64,000 nt of DNA from Sycobia sp. Sy_11 (GCA_018907035.1 JACCIC010000135.1:620001-684000); one strand, 5' to 3'; shown: positions 1-12,895, counted from the stretch's first letter. Notes: a model not told the origin generated them from the letters alone. Made by a program: numbers and translations.

Positions 1-322
1 GTAGATAAATAAACACAATTTTGCCTTTTACTATTTTTCATCCAAAATTTATAAAATCTTTCGATTTCTTTTCTTTTTGAATTTAAACTCACACACTCTA
101 AGAACTGAGAGATGGCGCTAAGTATAATAAATTTACATAGCATTAAGGTTTTTTATGTATCTGTGAATTATCGCATTTATTTGTGAATGTAGCGCAATAA
201 ATAAACGAAAACATACCTTTCCCTCTTTCTCTAAATACAGCGAGCGTTAATTAAGCGAGCGCTATTAATCTCAATTAAGCGGCGTATAGAATTTTAATTA
301 TTATTATTATTGATTGCTCCAA
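1..322. other. AT-rich sequence upstream of decayed gag
   Basis: No gene seen. The stretch is AT-rich and runs up to the gag start of the decayed Gypsy element. It should be that element's leader, but I cannot find a copy of its LTR or a clear primer-binding site here. A TGGCGC at 114-119 is too short to call. A short hairpin (TTGCTCC, AAAT, GGAGCAA; 314-331) covers the gag start codon at 323. Confidence 0.5.
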
Positions 323-2400
323 ATGGAGCAAAGCAGCGTCCAAATCAACTACGTACATGAGATCGAAGATTGGATTACTTCTCTCGGCACGGAGGAGCTA
401 AATGCTATCCTCCACTTTACAAAGCTGAGCACTAGCGGCTCACAACTCCGTAGATGTAATCGCCTATGCCTGTGGGTGCTTGGAGAGCAGAGACCGAGTG
501 AATTCATTCCCGCGCCCTCTGGCGAAGACGAAACGACAACCTTCGCCCGTCGGGCCGAGCTCAGATGCACATTCATAGCCGAGAGATGCGCCGAACACTA
601 GCGGCATCCGCTCGCGCCCTTAGGTGCTGTAGAACCGTCGATTACGGAACGACCAACCACGCAGGCAATGGATTACCGTGACGAGCCCCAACCGACGGAG
701 TCGAACGCAAACGATATTGGGGCGCCGGCCGACGGTAATCTAAGTGATATCATGGAGTATAGACGGTCGACGCGCGTATTGCAGTCGTAATTAGTTCGAC
801 AGGTGGAACAGCTGACCGACATCGTTCTGAACAGTCACCTTGTGGCCACTTCAAGCATGAATACCGACGTGCACGAATTTATACCCGTCAGGCAATATCC
901 GCTGCCGTCATCTATCGCACCGGCCGACGGACAGCCGCAAGCACGATCGTATGTGAACTTCCAAGAGACGTTCACATGTCGTTATTTCGATCAGCCACCC
1001 ACAACAGCAGCGGAGCAAAGTGTGCTCCATGCTCCTGTTACTACAAGCCAGTCGCCGTTTAGCCGACTGCGCCGCGGGGCGCGGCCACAGTCTGGAGGGG
1101 GGCGCTTCACCGATCGGCGCAAGCGACATAAACTCGCGCCGTTCCGTGAACAGCTCTGGCTTGCCAAAATCCCGCGATGTCGTATATATCGTACGTCGGT
1201 GGAACGTCCGCTTCACGAAGGATAAGGACGAGAGTATCGATCTCTTCTTGACAAGAATAGAAGAGTGCCGAACTCTCGCGTGCCTCCACTAGAGCGAACT
1301 GCTATCCTCGCTCTCAAAGCTCATGGAGGCTGTTGTGGGCATGTGGTACCGCAACAATCGCGAGCGATGGCATACGTGGGCCGACTTTTGTCAAGCGGCC
1401 CGCAGATTTTATGGCGACTGCCGCAGTTACCAGCAAAGTCTGGTAACGGAAGCGAATCATCGCACGCAGAGCGCAGACGAGCCCGTGCGCGACTATTTAA
1501 CGTGTCTGCTTACGACCTTTAGAAAACAGATACCGCAGCCGAGTGAGCAGCAGCAAGTCGAGCTGCTCCATAAAAATATGCAGCCGCGTCTTCAAGGCCG
1601 GATCCGACGGAATTCAATTCATACGGTGGAAGAATTTATCGATGTCGCGATACTAATCGAACAGATGATCGAAGCTCAAGAATTCTTCAAGCCGCCCCCA
1701 CCGTTGGAAAATTCCGTCGTACCAGAAGCTTCGTACTGGTACGTGAAGCGACAGTGAAAAGCTGTGAAAACGCGTGGAACGAGCAAACCCGCCAATGAAA
1801 AGGCAAACGCGGCGACGTTCAGCGTCACAGACGGAAGTTCCTCCGGCTGCAAAGAATGCTAGCAAGCCGATATATACAGACCTGCTCGACGAAATGCGCA
1901 AAATTCACGAGCGTTTCGATCGCATGAGCACTCCCGCCGGTGGGAGCAAACCCTCGCTCCCCGCGACAAGTCAGAAGCAGAAGAACGTCCCGACAAATAA
2001 CAGGAAGAGCGGAGGTAGTCCGAAGGGATTACCGCCACGCGTGAAAATCGAGGCAAATTCTCGCCGCTTTCCGCCTCGACGACACGAGAACGGCGACCAA
2101 CGGCGACGAGATCGGGGATAGCGAGGAACGGTCGATCGTCCTCTCGACAATAGTCACCAAGATCGAGCAATACTGAATCCGGCGGCAAGCAGAAGGCGCC
2201 GAGAGCCGACTTGAAGTGCTGGAACTGTGGCCTCCCCGGATACACGTCTCGTACGTGCCCGAAATGTTTGGGAAACGGGACGGGACGCTCGTAAAACAGG
2301 CCATAGACGCCCCCGCCGACGTTCAGCAGGCCTCTCAAACGCAGCAAGAAAAATGCGAATCGCAGGACGCGGAAGTGTAACCGTCCGGATCGAGTCAATC
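323..2400 (+). pseudogene. gag of Gypsy-1, broken
   Basis: Structural Gag relic. The ATG at 323 opens a protein like the start of the intact Gag at 54157 (shared DW..SL and a later R..RL segment). Later segments match in order: a VNFQET block near 950, a WNVRF..DLFLTRIEECR block near 1200-1290, and a capsid-like region at 1323-1757 (WADFCQAARRFYG, RDYLTCLL, PPPPLENSVVPE). A zinc knuckle lies at about 2214-2260 (CWNCGLPGYTSRTC) with Tyr where the CCHC histidine should be. Frame changes occur near 600, 1230, 1290 and 1757. It cannot encode an intact protein. Confidence 0.8.
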
Positions 2401-2439
2401 GCGAAACACCGCGGCACCTGACTCGAGTTCGAGCGAGTT

Positions 2440-5400
2440 GGCACCAGAAAAGGCGCGTGCGTAGCAGACGGACGCCACCTGTTTATCGCTGGATACGTGG
2501 AGCTATCATTCGAAATAGTCGGCGTGCGCAACGAAATCAAGGTAGCAATCTTGCCTACGCTTGACCAGGATTGCTATGTTGGCGTAAATTTCGTCCGTGC
2601 ATTTCAAGCAATTCTCGACCCGTGCAGCAACAAATTGTTTATTAAGGATGCCGATCGAGCGGTGGTACTCGAGGTAGCAGGCATGTCCTCGGCACTCCTG
2701 ACGGCTTTGGCGTCCGTCGGAATCGCCGATTTCTTAACTTCAGAGAGAGAGAACAGCTCGATCAGCTGTTAGCTCGCAAATTGCCAGGCGCAACAGAGCC
2801 TCTCGGCTACACGACGTGGGTCAAGCGCGACATCAACGTTGGCTCGGCTTGACCTATTAAACAGCGTTATTACCCGGTATTCCTTAAAATCAAAAGTGAG
2901 ATGCATGAGCAAGACGATGCCATGCTCCCAGCTGGTATGATCGAGCCATCGACGAGCGGCTGGTCGAGCACTGTCGTTATGGTTAAAAAGTCCAACGGTT
3001 CATATCGTTTCTCGGTGACTTCCAAAAGATCAACGCAGTGTCGTGGGCAGATGCATATCCATTGCCCTACATGGACAGCATTTTACGCAAATTGCAGAGG
3101 GCGAGATATATCTCGACCCTCGATCTAAGCAGCGCGTATCACCTGATACCCCTGACGCCTGCGTCAAGACCTATCACTGCCTTTACGGTCTCTGGAAATG
3201 GCCTCTTCCAGTTCACGAGGATGCCTTAAGGGTTAAGCCAGGCGGGCGCGACTTTCCAGCACCTGATCGGCCGTGTCATCGGCCCGGCGCTCGAGCGCTT
3301 CGCGTTCTCGTACCTCGATGACATAATCATCGTAACCGAGACTTTCTAAATGCATCTGAAGTGGCTCGAGCACGTGCTGCAGCGCTTTCAGGAGGCTGAA
3401 CTCACTGTAAACAAGGGAAAAAGTGAGTTCTGCCGAAGTGAAGCCAGGTACCTCGGTGTTCTAGTCAACCGAGAGGGATTTCGGACAGATCTATCTAAGA
3501 TCGAGCCGGTTCAGAATTATCCGGCTACGAAAAATTTGAAGCAGCTCCGGCGCTTCATGGGCATGGTTTCCTGGTATAGGAAGTTCCTGTGAGATTTCGC
3601 CAGCACCGCGGAACCTCTGACGCGCTTGACGAAGAAAGATACTCGATTCGCGTGGGCAGAGGAGCAGGAAAGCGCTTTCTCTTCCTTGAAAGCGCCCATT
3701 ACATCGGCGCCCGTGCTGCAGCAGCCGAGATTGGACGAGTTATTTATCGTGCAAACCGATGCCAACGACACCATCCTGGGAGCTGTGTTGCTCCAAATGA
3801 TTGATGGCGAGGAGCGCGTGCTTGAATTTGCGAGCGGCACAATGTCCGCGGCCGAACGTAATTATAGTGTAATGGAGCGCGAATGTCTCGCAGTTTCATG
3901 GGTAGTTAAAAGATTTCGCGCTTATCTGGAAGGTTATCACTTTAAAGTGATAACCGGTCATAGCAGTCTATGGTGGTTGTGTAATTTGCGCAACCCTACC
4001 GAACGCCTTTCTCGATGGGCCCTTGAACTGCAGGTCCATAGCTACGAAGTGGAGCACCGGAAAGGTGCCCTTAATTACGTCCCTGAAGCGCTCTCGCACA
4101 TGTACGAAGAAAATGAGCCGTCGATAAAAGATATGTCGTGGGCTGACGAAACGACCAACGCGTGGTACATTGAGAAGCTGAAAGCGGTCCAAACAAGTCC
4201 GACGGAGCACCTGATTTGGAAAATCGTCAGCGGGTAGTTGTACAAATACTGCCCGAGCATGCGAATGGCTGGCGCCACGGAGGGCCACGAGGCTTGGAAA
4301 CTCGTCGTCCCGTATGAAAAACGCGAAGTCGTGCTGCAAGAATACCACGATGAACCGACGGCTGTTCACATGAGCCGAGAAAAAACTTACGCCCGCGTGA
4401 CTGCTTATTTCCACTGGCCTGGCGCTTACGACGACGTGGTAGCGTACGTACGCCACTGTCGCATATGCGAGCAATGTTAAGTGGAACAGCGTGCTCCTGC
4501 TGGTTTAATGGGGAGACGCGAGGCCAGCCGGCCATGGCAAATAGTCGCGAGCGATATGATGGGCCCCTTTCCCAGGAACACGCGAGTATTCGAGTATATT
4601 CTAATTTTCGAAGACCTCACGCGGTGGATCGAGTGCGTACCAATCCAAACCGCGAACACTCGTGCGATAATCCGAGAGCTGAGTGAGAGGATTGTCCTGC
4701 GCTACGGTACGCCCGAAGTATTTTTGACAGACAACGGCACGGAATGTAAAAACCGTGCCATTTAAGAATATCTCTCGTCTTTGGGGGTGGAGCATACGAC
4801 GATACCTCCGTACCACCCCATCTCAAGCCAAACCCGACGAGCGCGTCAATCGAACGATCAAAACCATGATAACGAGTTTCATTGAAGGAAACCACCGGTC
4901 GTGGAACGCTAACCTCGCGGAACTTACTTTCGCGTACAACACGGCGACACAGGCTTCTACAGGCGTAAGTCCGGCTATGTTGGTGTATGCCAGGCAGCCC
5001 GAACCGCCTGGCGCGGTCCGACGATTGATAGAACGGCCCGCCGCGGAAAAGGCCCTCCACAACTTGCACAGCGACATCGCCGCGCGCGCCCGCGCCGCAC
5101 AAGACAGACAGGCCGCGTACTATTATAAGAAGAGACGGTCTGTTCAAGTATTGGAGGTTCAAGTTCTTCTCGTATGGAGAAGAAACCGAGTTTTCTCGTC
5201 GGCGGTGCAAGGTATTGCAGCGAAATTGGCCCCGAAGTTTACCGGGCCGCATACGGTAATATCGCAGCTCGGCTCGAATACTTATGAGTTGCTCGACCCT
5301 GCCGGCGAGATCGAGAAGCCAATCCACGCCGAGCACCTGAAGAGGTGCTTTGAAGCCGAGGAACGCCAAGACGAGGGCGTAGAACCTCAGCCACCGATGG

Positions 5401-5579
5401 ACAATGAAGGGAATGAGAGGATGGGCGACTCGCCTCGCGTGCGAAGCGAGCGTCAAAGCCCATGGCGCGTCGAGGCGAATGTAACGACTGCCGGATCTGC
5501 GAACCGAGTGACGAAGCGCGGTTGGCCACGAAACACTGTAACGATGGTGCGCTGGGCCACTGAGTGTGCGAGCGGGTGA
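2440..5579 (+). pseudogene. pol of Gypsy-1, broken
   Basis: Polyprotein relic in the usual order. Protease part at 2440-2780 (the active-site half is missing; DCYVGVNF matches the DCLLGADF region of the intact copy). Reverse transcriptase at 2850-3590, with YLDD at about 3315. RNase H at 3700-3990 (QTDA, ERE and HSSLWWL kept). Integrase zinc region at 4330-4480 and core at 4540-4950, including a DNGTE motif. A GPY/F-like module lies near 5240 (KLAPKFTGPHTV). The last frame runs to the stop at 5577-5579 and ends with a KRGWPRN motif at about 5514-5534, which looks like a decayed AT-hook. Stops or frameshifts occur at about 2770, 3010, 3230, 3348, 3592, 4237, 4480 and 4765. Confidence 0.85.
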
Positions 5580-5587
5580 GCGGAAGA

Positions 5588-7094
5588 TGTGACTGGGCCG
5601 AAGCGTGGCCCAGGGCATCCGAAGGTGTCATCCAACAAGCGAGCAGGTACGGGGCGAGTCAGCTGCCACCGGCCTTCATTTATTTATCTTTTCCTCTTTC
5701 CTTTCTCTTAGAAATTCTCTTAGAAAGCCTAAATATTTCATTTTTTTGTCTCTCTTAGTGTATGGGTACGGTAATAAAGACGCGTTCCATCTGTATAAAA
5801 GGTGTTCGTCAAACTTCATCCCCTTCAAACCCGTCCTTGTCGTCCTGCCCCCCTCCTTCACAGTGAAGGCTTCGAGAGGATGCCGTAGTTAGCGCCGCGG
5901 CTCTGTAGCAGAGCTGCCCGCCGAGGCAAGCAGCGTCTGGACGGGGGGTATAACGAGGTGCATAATGATGCGACTAGTTAGCCGCGGCGTCCGCCGAGTG
6001 TAAACACTGCACGACCTCGATGCGGCCGGCCGGCCAGCCGACAGAGGAGAGCAGTGGGGTGAGAGGGGAGAACGAACGGTTGTCGCGGAGAGGAGAAGAG
6101 AGCAGTTTTTTTAGTCTCGTTTTGATATGGCTAGACGAGAGCCACGTGTGCCGGAGCCGCGTGAAAAACAAATAGGCGAGATTTTGGTGCACGCGCGTGA
6201 GATGCGCTGGGAAAGGAGATATCGACTTTGCAACAGATTCCGCACCGCGAGTAGCGGAGCGTCCCGAGTCATCGAGCAAGAGGAGCACACGAGACCGAGG
6301 AGATCGTCCGCGGCAGCCGCCGGCCGTTGGCACCAACGGGCCCGTGCAGGAGGCCCTGCTACTCTCGCCGACGCCCAGTGTCTGCCGCGTTAGTGCCCGA
6401 TTTCGTTCCGAATCTTTGCAGACGGTGTAGGCGAAACGCTGCCATTTGTCGCCCGCGAGTATTCGTGCGTGCCGCCCGGCGTCGACACCGGTATTTCTGG
6501 GGACGCCCCATCCGGAATACGTCCAGGTTAGTTCATGCGAGTGCGCCCTAGCGAGGCGCCCCGCCAGCGTGCGTGAGAGAGAGAATGTGCGCGCGTATTG
6601 CGGTTTGCGCTTTTCGCATATTATTATTGCAGGCGCGCGAGCCTCGCGGCCTTTGATACTGTAAAAGGGGAGAATATCGTGTAGAAATAAAGTCTATATT
6701 CGAACGAAACGTTCGCGTTTGTGTCGGTTCTTTTTCTGTCGTCAGTCACTACCTTCCCTGTACATTGTTCCGCACCGCGCCGATATTGCGCGCATAATCC
6801 ACACGCCTCCGCGGGCACGGCGAAGAGCTCCCGCCGTGCGATCTGAGTTAGCTGAGGACGTGGTATTCGTTACCAGAGCACCGCGTACGAAACAGGTGAG
6901 CAGGCTCGTTTATACACGGGCCAATTTTTTTTTTTTGTAATCGACAGCTTAGACCGTTTAGACTCCACTGCCGACGGGTGCTTATCCCCCCGGACGGCGA
7001 GAAGCGGGATCGACGTGGGTTGCGCGCGGACCGTACGGGAGAGGTCGTGCGTCGATATTCGAACAGAAGTTCACAGAATCGAACCCACCCCGTT

Positions 7095-7097
<3 letters not shown>
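5588..7097 (+). repeat. Probable 3' LTR of Gypsy-1
   Basis: GC-rich 1510-bp block that begins TGTGAC just after the pol stop and ends CGTTACA. These are the same termini as the LTR of the complete element at 46244 (TGTGAC...GTTACA in its orientation). It follows a purine run (GCGGAAGA) and contains AATAAA at about 6693, a plausible poly(A) signal. No second copy is in the window, so the ends are inferred. Several short GC-rich open frames inside it look like chance. Confidence 0.45.

Positions 7098-7147
<50 letters not shown>
7098..7147. repeat. (TA)n microsatellite
   Basis: About 50 bp of alternating TA directly abutting the probable LTR end. The open frames through it encode only Tyr-Ile runs and are not genes. 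Confidence 0.95.
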
Positions 7148-7153
<6 letters not shown>

Positions 7154-7897
7154 GCAGTTTATTCTTTACAATCGTTATTTACTTTGGTCAGGAATCTCTT
7201 TTTTGTATGCGAAATGAAGAAAGGCTTAGTATCGGTAGATAAGTGTTTATATTTGCTTAATTCAATTACTATTGGTAAAGATATAATAGATTTAGCTACA
7301 TGTTGGTCATTCTCTTTGACTGGCAGTTTGAATACACTAATTATTCTGGTGCCGTGAACTTATACCGTGATATCGGATATCTGGAGGAATATGACATAGT
7401 GATTAATATTAATTGGAAATAGTATATCCAGAAATTAATTGTTTGCGTAAATCTTACCTAATGAAGATGCTACTGTCTGGGACGTACTAGTGCTGGTAAT
7501 ATCATACGGCAATTTGCTAAATATAAAGTGTAAATAATATTTCTCAAATATGTGTCATGTTCTTGAATGCATAATTTTATTTCAATTCTGGAAGTCTTGT
7601 TAAGTGGTGTGATCACGTAGTTTCTCGACACAATTGTATGGTCCCCATTAATCATCGGCAGTGGTGTGGCACTATTGAATTAGTTCTCTAAACCATTTTT
7701 TTTAAAAAATTTTATACTTATGCTTTTTGGTGCACAGATAACGAATATCATCATAGCATGAAACTGAAATTAAATATTGATACCCAAATGTATGAAAACT
7801 CAAAAAAATTATAGTTTGCTCAATTATCTTAAAAAATAAAAAAAGTTGCAAAAAAGTTAAAGCTAAAATCATATAGCTGATTATTGTATTGTATTAC

Positions 7898-7944
<47 letters not shown>

Positions 7945-8174
7945 GTGCATATGTTATTAAATTGTAATACATATTTTTTAGTTGTATAATTTTTCCGTAC
8001 AAACTATGCATTTCTGGAGAAGTCCAACAATTCCGTCTCGTATTCCCCTGAACTTTTTTACGTTTATATGAATTACAGATACCTTCGAATATATTTTTCA
8101 CGAGAAATGTTGAATATAAGATATATAAATATCATACAAGATGCCTTCAACTTGTTCCAAGCGACTATTTTCAT
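7148..8174. repeat. Intergenic; dispersed repeat block Z, copy 1 (about 7640-8120)
   Basis: No gene seen. From about 7640 the sequence resembles 18480-18675 plus 19448-19720, and also 20330-20720: shared GGCAGTGGTGTGGC start, an AACGAATATCAT segment and a CATATAGCT/CATAGAGCTC segment. A (TA)n tract at 7902-7940 interrupts this copy. The three copies are diverged by point changes and small gaps, so the family is old. Confidence 0.6.
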
Positions 8175-8812
8175 CTAATTTAGCCTGCTTTTTTGAGTTC
8201 TGTTCTCCTTAGAAGCCTCAGTCGAGCGGCGGCTCTCTCGAACGATGCGCTGTTGGTCGCGCATATTGGCGAATTGCATGACGGTTTGGACAATTTTCAG
8301 GCCCATAATTTCCATTATTTTCAAAGTGGACTGAATCCTTCATTAAAAATGCAGGCAGCAGTGAGGCATGCAATTTTAACGATTTTTTTGCCATTATAGA
8401 CATGGTTCGGTGCCATAACCCAAACTGTTGAGTTGAAACATTCATTGTTATTTTGAGTGTTTCTGCCCAAACATCTCTCCAGAAATTCCGTTTTTGTTAG
8501 ATCTTTGCAGATCGATTTGAGCACCTCTTGTACATCACCAGCTAGAGCAGGACGATGTTTGTAATTTTGTAAAGCATTGTTTACTTCGGCCTTCTTATAC
8601 TTGCACCAGCTATCTGAACAGTACGTATGCTGTGGTTTGGAGTCTGTTGAGATTTTGTGGCCATAGCTGGCCCAGATCTCGTTTCGCATGCCTTCTACTG
8701 AATTTGAATTCCTTTTAATTGCAGGACTGTAGTTTTTAGATAACTCCTTCATTAATCTGATACTTAGATCAGCAGTCTTCACTTTTTTAATCACGACTTT
8801 TGGTTTCTTCAC
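8175..8812 (-). pseudogene. Mutator-like transposase-domain relic
   Basis: The minus-strand protein contains CSDSWCKYKKA, then ERCLGRNTQNNNECFNS and a VWVMAPN segment, which I recognise as the conserved core of the Mutator-like transposase domain common in arthropod repeats. The frame opens at 8812 and meets a stop at 8321-8323. The same protein resumes in another frame (KIMEIMGLKIVQTVMQF) and runs to a stop at 8175-8177, so there is one frameshift. The N-terminal part is missing. It sits between repeat blocks Z and X, which are nearly adjacent in the copy at 20330-21180, so it may have been inserted there. Confidence 0.65.
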
Positions 8813-9597
8813 AACTTACTTCGGTGCAGCTACTCTTTTCGTTTTTCTTTCTCCGACCTTCAGTTTTGCAGTCTCAGCTTTTCTCTTTTAAGTTAAAATT
8901 TTCTTCGCATAACTGGCATGTTTGAAAATTCTTTTGGCAATCTGTAGCACACACTCCAGCTTTTTCACAACGAAATTTTCGCCGTACGGGTATGTATCAA
9001 TCAGCATTTTCGCTCAGGTAAGTGCGTTCAAAAGGTGAAAAAGTATAGTTAGACTAGCTGAGTCTTTTTAAAATTTTTAGCTAACATTCTTGAATATATT
9101 TACTGTCGAAAAATGTAAAAAAAAAAACATTTTTTTTCAAAGTAGTAAAGTAGAATACTGCCTTAATATAATCAACTCTTTTTCATTTTCATCAATATAT
9201 ATTCAAATGTATTCACTGATGTAGTTGAAACGGTATATTTTAATTAAAAACAACATTAATTGTTTAAAAATAATTTCTTTAAATTATCTAAATCAAATTA
9301 AAAAATTTCTCGCCAGATGGATCTAAGATTTTCATGGCCACTCGCATATAACGGATGACGCTACCGATTACTACATTTATAAAGAGATTCTTAACCTTAA
9401 CAATTATATAATGTAAAGTTTGAACGGCAGAGATTGTTGCGTTTGAAATTGAGGTGCGCTGCGCTGCGTACAATACCAATAGAATATTATATATATGTAC
9501 TAACATTCCCCGTCTCGGCTTCGCCCGAGATAATAATTTAACCGATTTCTTAAACAATTCAAAAATATGTAAGTAAAAAGTACTCTGTGTAAAAAGT
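8813..9597. repeat. Dispersed repeat blocks X and Y, copy 1
   Basis: No intact gene. About 9180-9480 (block X) resembles 20770-21140: shared CGCCAGATG, TATAAAGAGATTC and GTAAAGTTTGAACG segments. About 9500-9560 (block Y) resembles 20165-20230 (GTCTCGGCTT, then TTAAACA). Block order here is Z, X, Y; at 20160-21180 it is Y, Z, X, as expected for pieces of a tandem or circularly permuted unit. Confidence 0.5.
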
Positions 9598-10439
9598 GTC
9601 TCGAGACGACGCTTATGGAGAGTATCATGTTCGGAATCTATGACATGTCTCGGAACGACTGCTACAGAGTTTTCTTTTGGGGAGGTAGAATACGATGTCC
9701 AGGTATCCCGGGACGACTTTTACTGGGAGTATGCATGTTCGAATGATAGAATATGAATTTCTTCATAGAAGTCTCTTAAATACTCCCCGCAGAAGTCGTT
9801 CCAAAACATCCCGACATCGTATTCTACCTCCCCAAAAGAAAACTCTATACCAGTCGTCCCATCATACCTGAACATCGTCATCTACTGTCCAAACACGAAA
9901 TTCCCCGTAGACGCTGTCCCGTCATACCTGGACATCTTCTTCTACTGTCCGAACATAGAAACTCCCCATAGAAGTTGTATCGATGTACCTAAACATCGTT
10001 TACCACCAACTAAACACGATACTCCCATTCACCCGGAGAAAGTTAGCATCACTTGTTAACGACTAAACACAATAATCTCCGTCGAAGTCGTTCGGAAACA
10101 CCTAGATATCGTATTTTACCGTTCCAACACGAATCTTCCCATAGAAGTTGATTTCTTTCTACCTCGACGTCGATTTCTATCAACTAAATACAATATTTCC
10201 CGTAGAATTCGCCTAGAGACACCTGTACATTGCATTCTATCATCCGAATATACAACTGCCTATATATACATACTATATAATACATATATATACATATTTC
10301 GTATATTTTCGATTTTTCAATTAAATACCGTGAATATTTTCGTATGATGCCAACTGAAATTCAAGCAAAATATTGGTATGCGAATAGCGTATTTTTTAAG
10401 CAGACGATAGATATTGCCTTTTTATGCAGAAGTGACGAT

Positions 10440-10474
<35 letters not shown>

Positions 10475-10982
10475 TATATATACATACTCACACAAACACA
10501 CGCACATAATTTCGAGATGGTTGTCACCATTCTGAACTTATAATGTATAAAAATAAAAATATAATTTGTCGTCACAAACTATATTCAGTATGATTTGGCA
10601 TACAGAACCATTTTAAAAGAAGGGGAAAGGAAGAGAGAGAAAGAGATTTCCACATAAGAGAAAATAAAATTTACAAAAATCAAAAGATATCCATAAGGTG
10701 TGAGAGTAGTGTCAGATTAACCTGAAGAACAAAAAAGATAATAATTGGGATACGAATCCCAAATTCCCAAAAACTGTTAACTTAATTTATTGTTAAAAGT
10801 CAAATGATTTTCAAGAAAAGACATAGCCTATGTCCATCCCAAGGCAATATAGAATCGATATGTCAAATTTCAGAACAATCGGTTCAGTAGTTTTTTCGGT
10901 TATCGCGTACAAACACAGACACGCTTTGTCTTTATAAATTAGTAGGAGTAGGATAGGATAGGATAGGATAGGATATGATATG

Positions 10983-10985
<3 letters not shown>
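9598..10985 (+). mobile_element. Minisatellite-bearing nonautonomous retroposon, copy A
   Basis: Same layout as 11716-12895 (inverted) and 22700-24240. First comes an array of diverged ~59-bp units (for example ...CCCGTAGAAGTCGTCCC...), then a segment with GATGCCAACTGAAATTCAAG, then a segment with TATCCATAAGGT. It ends ATCGGTTCAGTAGTTTTTTC, GTTATCGCGTAC, CTTTATAAATTAGTA and (GGATA)n/(TGATA)n. The tail type is that of insect RTE-like LINEs. No coding capacity, so it is either a nonautonomous family or a heavily truncated LINE. A (TA)n tract lies at 10441-10482. Confidence 0.6.
9666..9846. repeat. 33-bp perfect inverted repeat in the minisatellite
   Basis: 9666-9698 (AGAGTTTTCTTTTGGGGAGG...) and 9814-9846 (...CCTCCCCAAAAGAAAACTCT) are perfect inverse complements over 33 bp with about 115 bp between them. 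The minisatellite units change orientation here, so the array has a head-to-head junction. Confidence 0.8.
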
Positions 10986-11035
<50 letters not shown>

Positions 11036-11198
11036 ATATATATGTATATATATACATATATATAATCTTTTTTGAATGAATGACTTTATTTTGCCTGTTT
11101 ACTTTTTATTTACAATATTTAATAAATTATATTTAATTTATTATGCTTCTCTATTTAATAAACAAATTCTATTGCAAATAAATATAGTTTCATTTTAA

Positions 11199-11236
<38 letters not shown>

Positions 11237-11664
11237 CCTGAAGGGATTAATGGAGATGAGTCGATATTGGTGGGTGTTGCCTAGAGCACGCGTATGGGAA
11301 TCCATTCTACCGCACTGCTGCTTCCAAGCCCCTTCCTTCTCTCTCACTCTATCTTCCCTGCTTATCCGTAAACATGTTGCATGAGCCAATGCAAGAGAGA
11401 CATAGAAATACATATGATCAGAGCGAGCTAGAAAGAGAAGGCTATATAAAACTAAACTATTCTTTTCTAATACGCACCTTATAATACTAAACTATCCTCT
11501 ACTAATACTCACTTGCACATGCGCACAAGCACTACAACGAGCGCTCTTGAGAATTCATGCAGCTCTTTGGGGCTCTCGAGAAAACTCTTTGCGACTCTTT
11601 CGGGCTCTTGGGCTCCCGGCTCAGTGATTTGTCCCTCGCAAGTCAGCTTTATACATATATTACA

Positions 11665-11715
<51 letters not shown>
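10984..11715. repeat. (TA)n and (GA)n tracts with unassigned sequence
   Basis: (TA)n at 10984-11060, (GA)n at 11197-11230 and (TA)n at 11666-11719. Between 11231 and 11660 there is mixed sequence with no convincing coding or repeat match. It separates the convergent tails of copies A and B. Confidence 0.6.
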
Positions 11716-11722
<7 letters not shown>

Positions 11723-12895
11723 TATCATATCATATCATATCATATTATACTAATTTATAGGGACAAGGCGTGTTTTTGTTTGTACACGATAACCGAAAAA
11801 ACTATATTTTATTGAAAATCATTTTATTTTCATAAATAAATTAAGATAACGGTCTTAGTAGTTAGTTTCACCAGCAGATGGTAGGTGGCGTCTTGAATCA
11901 CGAACATCAACTCAAAGTAGTCCGCTTAAACTATTCATATCAGGCCAGTTAAGATGAATGGTAATATCCAACTTTGGGATTCATATCCTAAAGAAGGTGG
12001 GGCATTAGTCGGTATTATCCTTTTTGTTCTTCAGGTTCAGGCTTTAATCTGACACTACTCTCCTACCTTATGGATATCTTTTGATTTATGTAAATTTTAT
12101 TTTCTCTTATTTGGGAAATTCTCCCTCTATTTTTCTCTGTCTTCTCTTATAAAATGATTGTGTATGCCAAATCATACTGAACATAATTTCTGACGAAATA
12201 TTATGTTTTTATTATACGGCATATGAATTTCAGAAGCGAGACATAAGCTAAGTTATTTTAGTTTGAATAAAAGGAATGATGGCAACAAAGGGTTCTTTAC
12301 CGGCAATCTCGAAACTATGTATATATTATACATATATAATACATCGTCACTTCTGCAGAAAGTCAATATTCAGCGTCCGCTTAAGAAATATGCAATTCGC
12401 AAACTATAATTTTGCTTTAATTGTAGTTAGCACCAATACTAAAATATTCACGATATTTAATTTAAAATACGGAAATATACGAAATATATATACATACATT
12501 TTAAATATGACTTCTACGGAGAAATATTGTATTTTCATATACGGGCGGTCGAATACGATATACAGAACGATTTATATCTACTATGAGTTTTGTGCTTAGG
12601 CGGTAGAATTGGAACGATTTCTGTCGGAAGTATTGTGTTTTGTCGGTAGGAAGCGATAGCCAGGTACGTCGAAACGACTTCTACAGGGATTTTCGTGTTT
12701 GAACGATAGAAGACGATGTCCAGGTGTGGCTGGACGACCTCTATGAAGAGATTCGTATTCTATCATTGGAACACCTAAAGTCCCAGTAGAATTCGTCCCA
12801 TGACATCTGGACATCTTATTCTTCCGCCCTAACACAAAACAACAACACTTGGACATCTTTTTCAACCGCCCAAAATAAAAAAAAAACAATTTTTC
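11716..12895 (-). mobile_element. Minisatellite-bearing retroposon, copy B (inverted)
   Basis: Reverse-complement copy of the 9598-10985 element. Its tail starts at (ATATC)n 11718-11745, the TATCCATAAGGT-like segment lies near 12065, the GTCACTTCTGCAGAA segment near 12345, and the ~59-bp minisatellite units at 12600-12895. Copies A and B face each other tail to tail, about 0.7 kb apart. Confidence 0.55.

Larger units (their letters stand above)
323..7097 (+). mobile_element. Decayed Ty3/Gypsy LTR retrotransposon (Gypsy-1)
   Basis: A plus-strand gag-protease-RT-RNase H-integrase order is recognisable across about 5.3 kb, broken by many stops and frameshifts, followed by a probable 1.5-kb 3' LTR. 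Gag and Pol are similar throughout to the intact element at 46244-57129, so the two belong to one lineage but not to one recent family. Gypsy-1 has no third ORF: pol stops only 8 bases before the probable LTR. The 5' LTR is not visible and may lie upstream of the window or be lost. Confidence 0.85.

Noticed and set aside
114..119. TGGCGC as the primer-binding site of Gypsy-1
   Set aside because: Six bases only, with no LTR end in front of it.
6127..6393. 88-aa GC-rich open frame as a host exon
   Set aside because: It lies inside the probable LTR of Gypsy-1 and is Arg/Ala-rich with no recognisable feature.
9598..10260. CRISPR-like array
   Set aside because: Units are diverged ~59-bp tandem repeats without unique spacers, in eukaryotic DNA.
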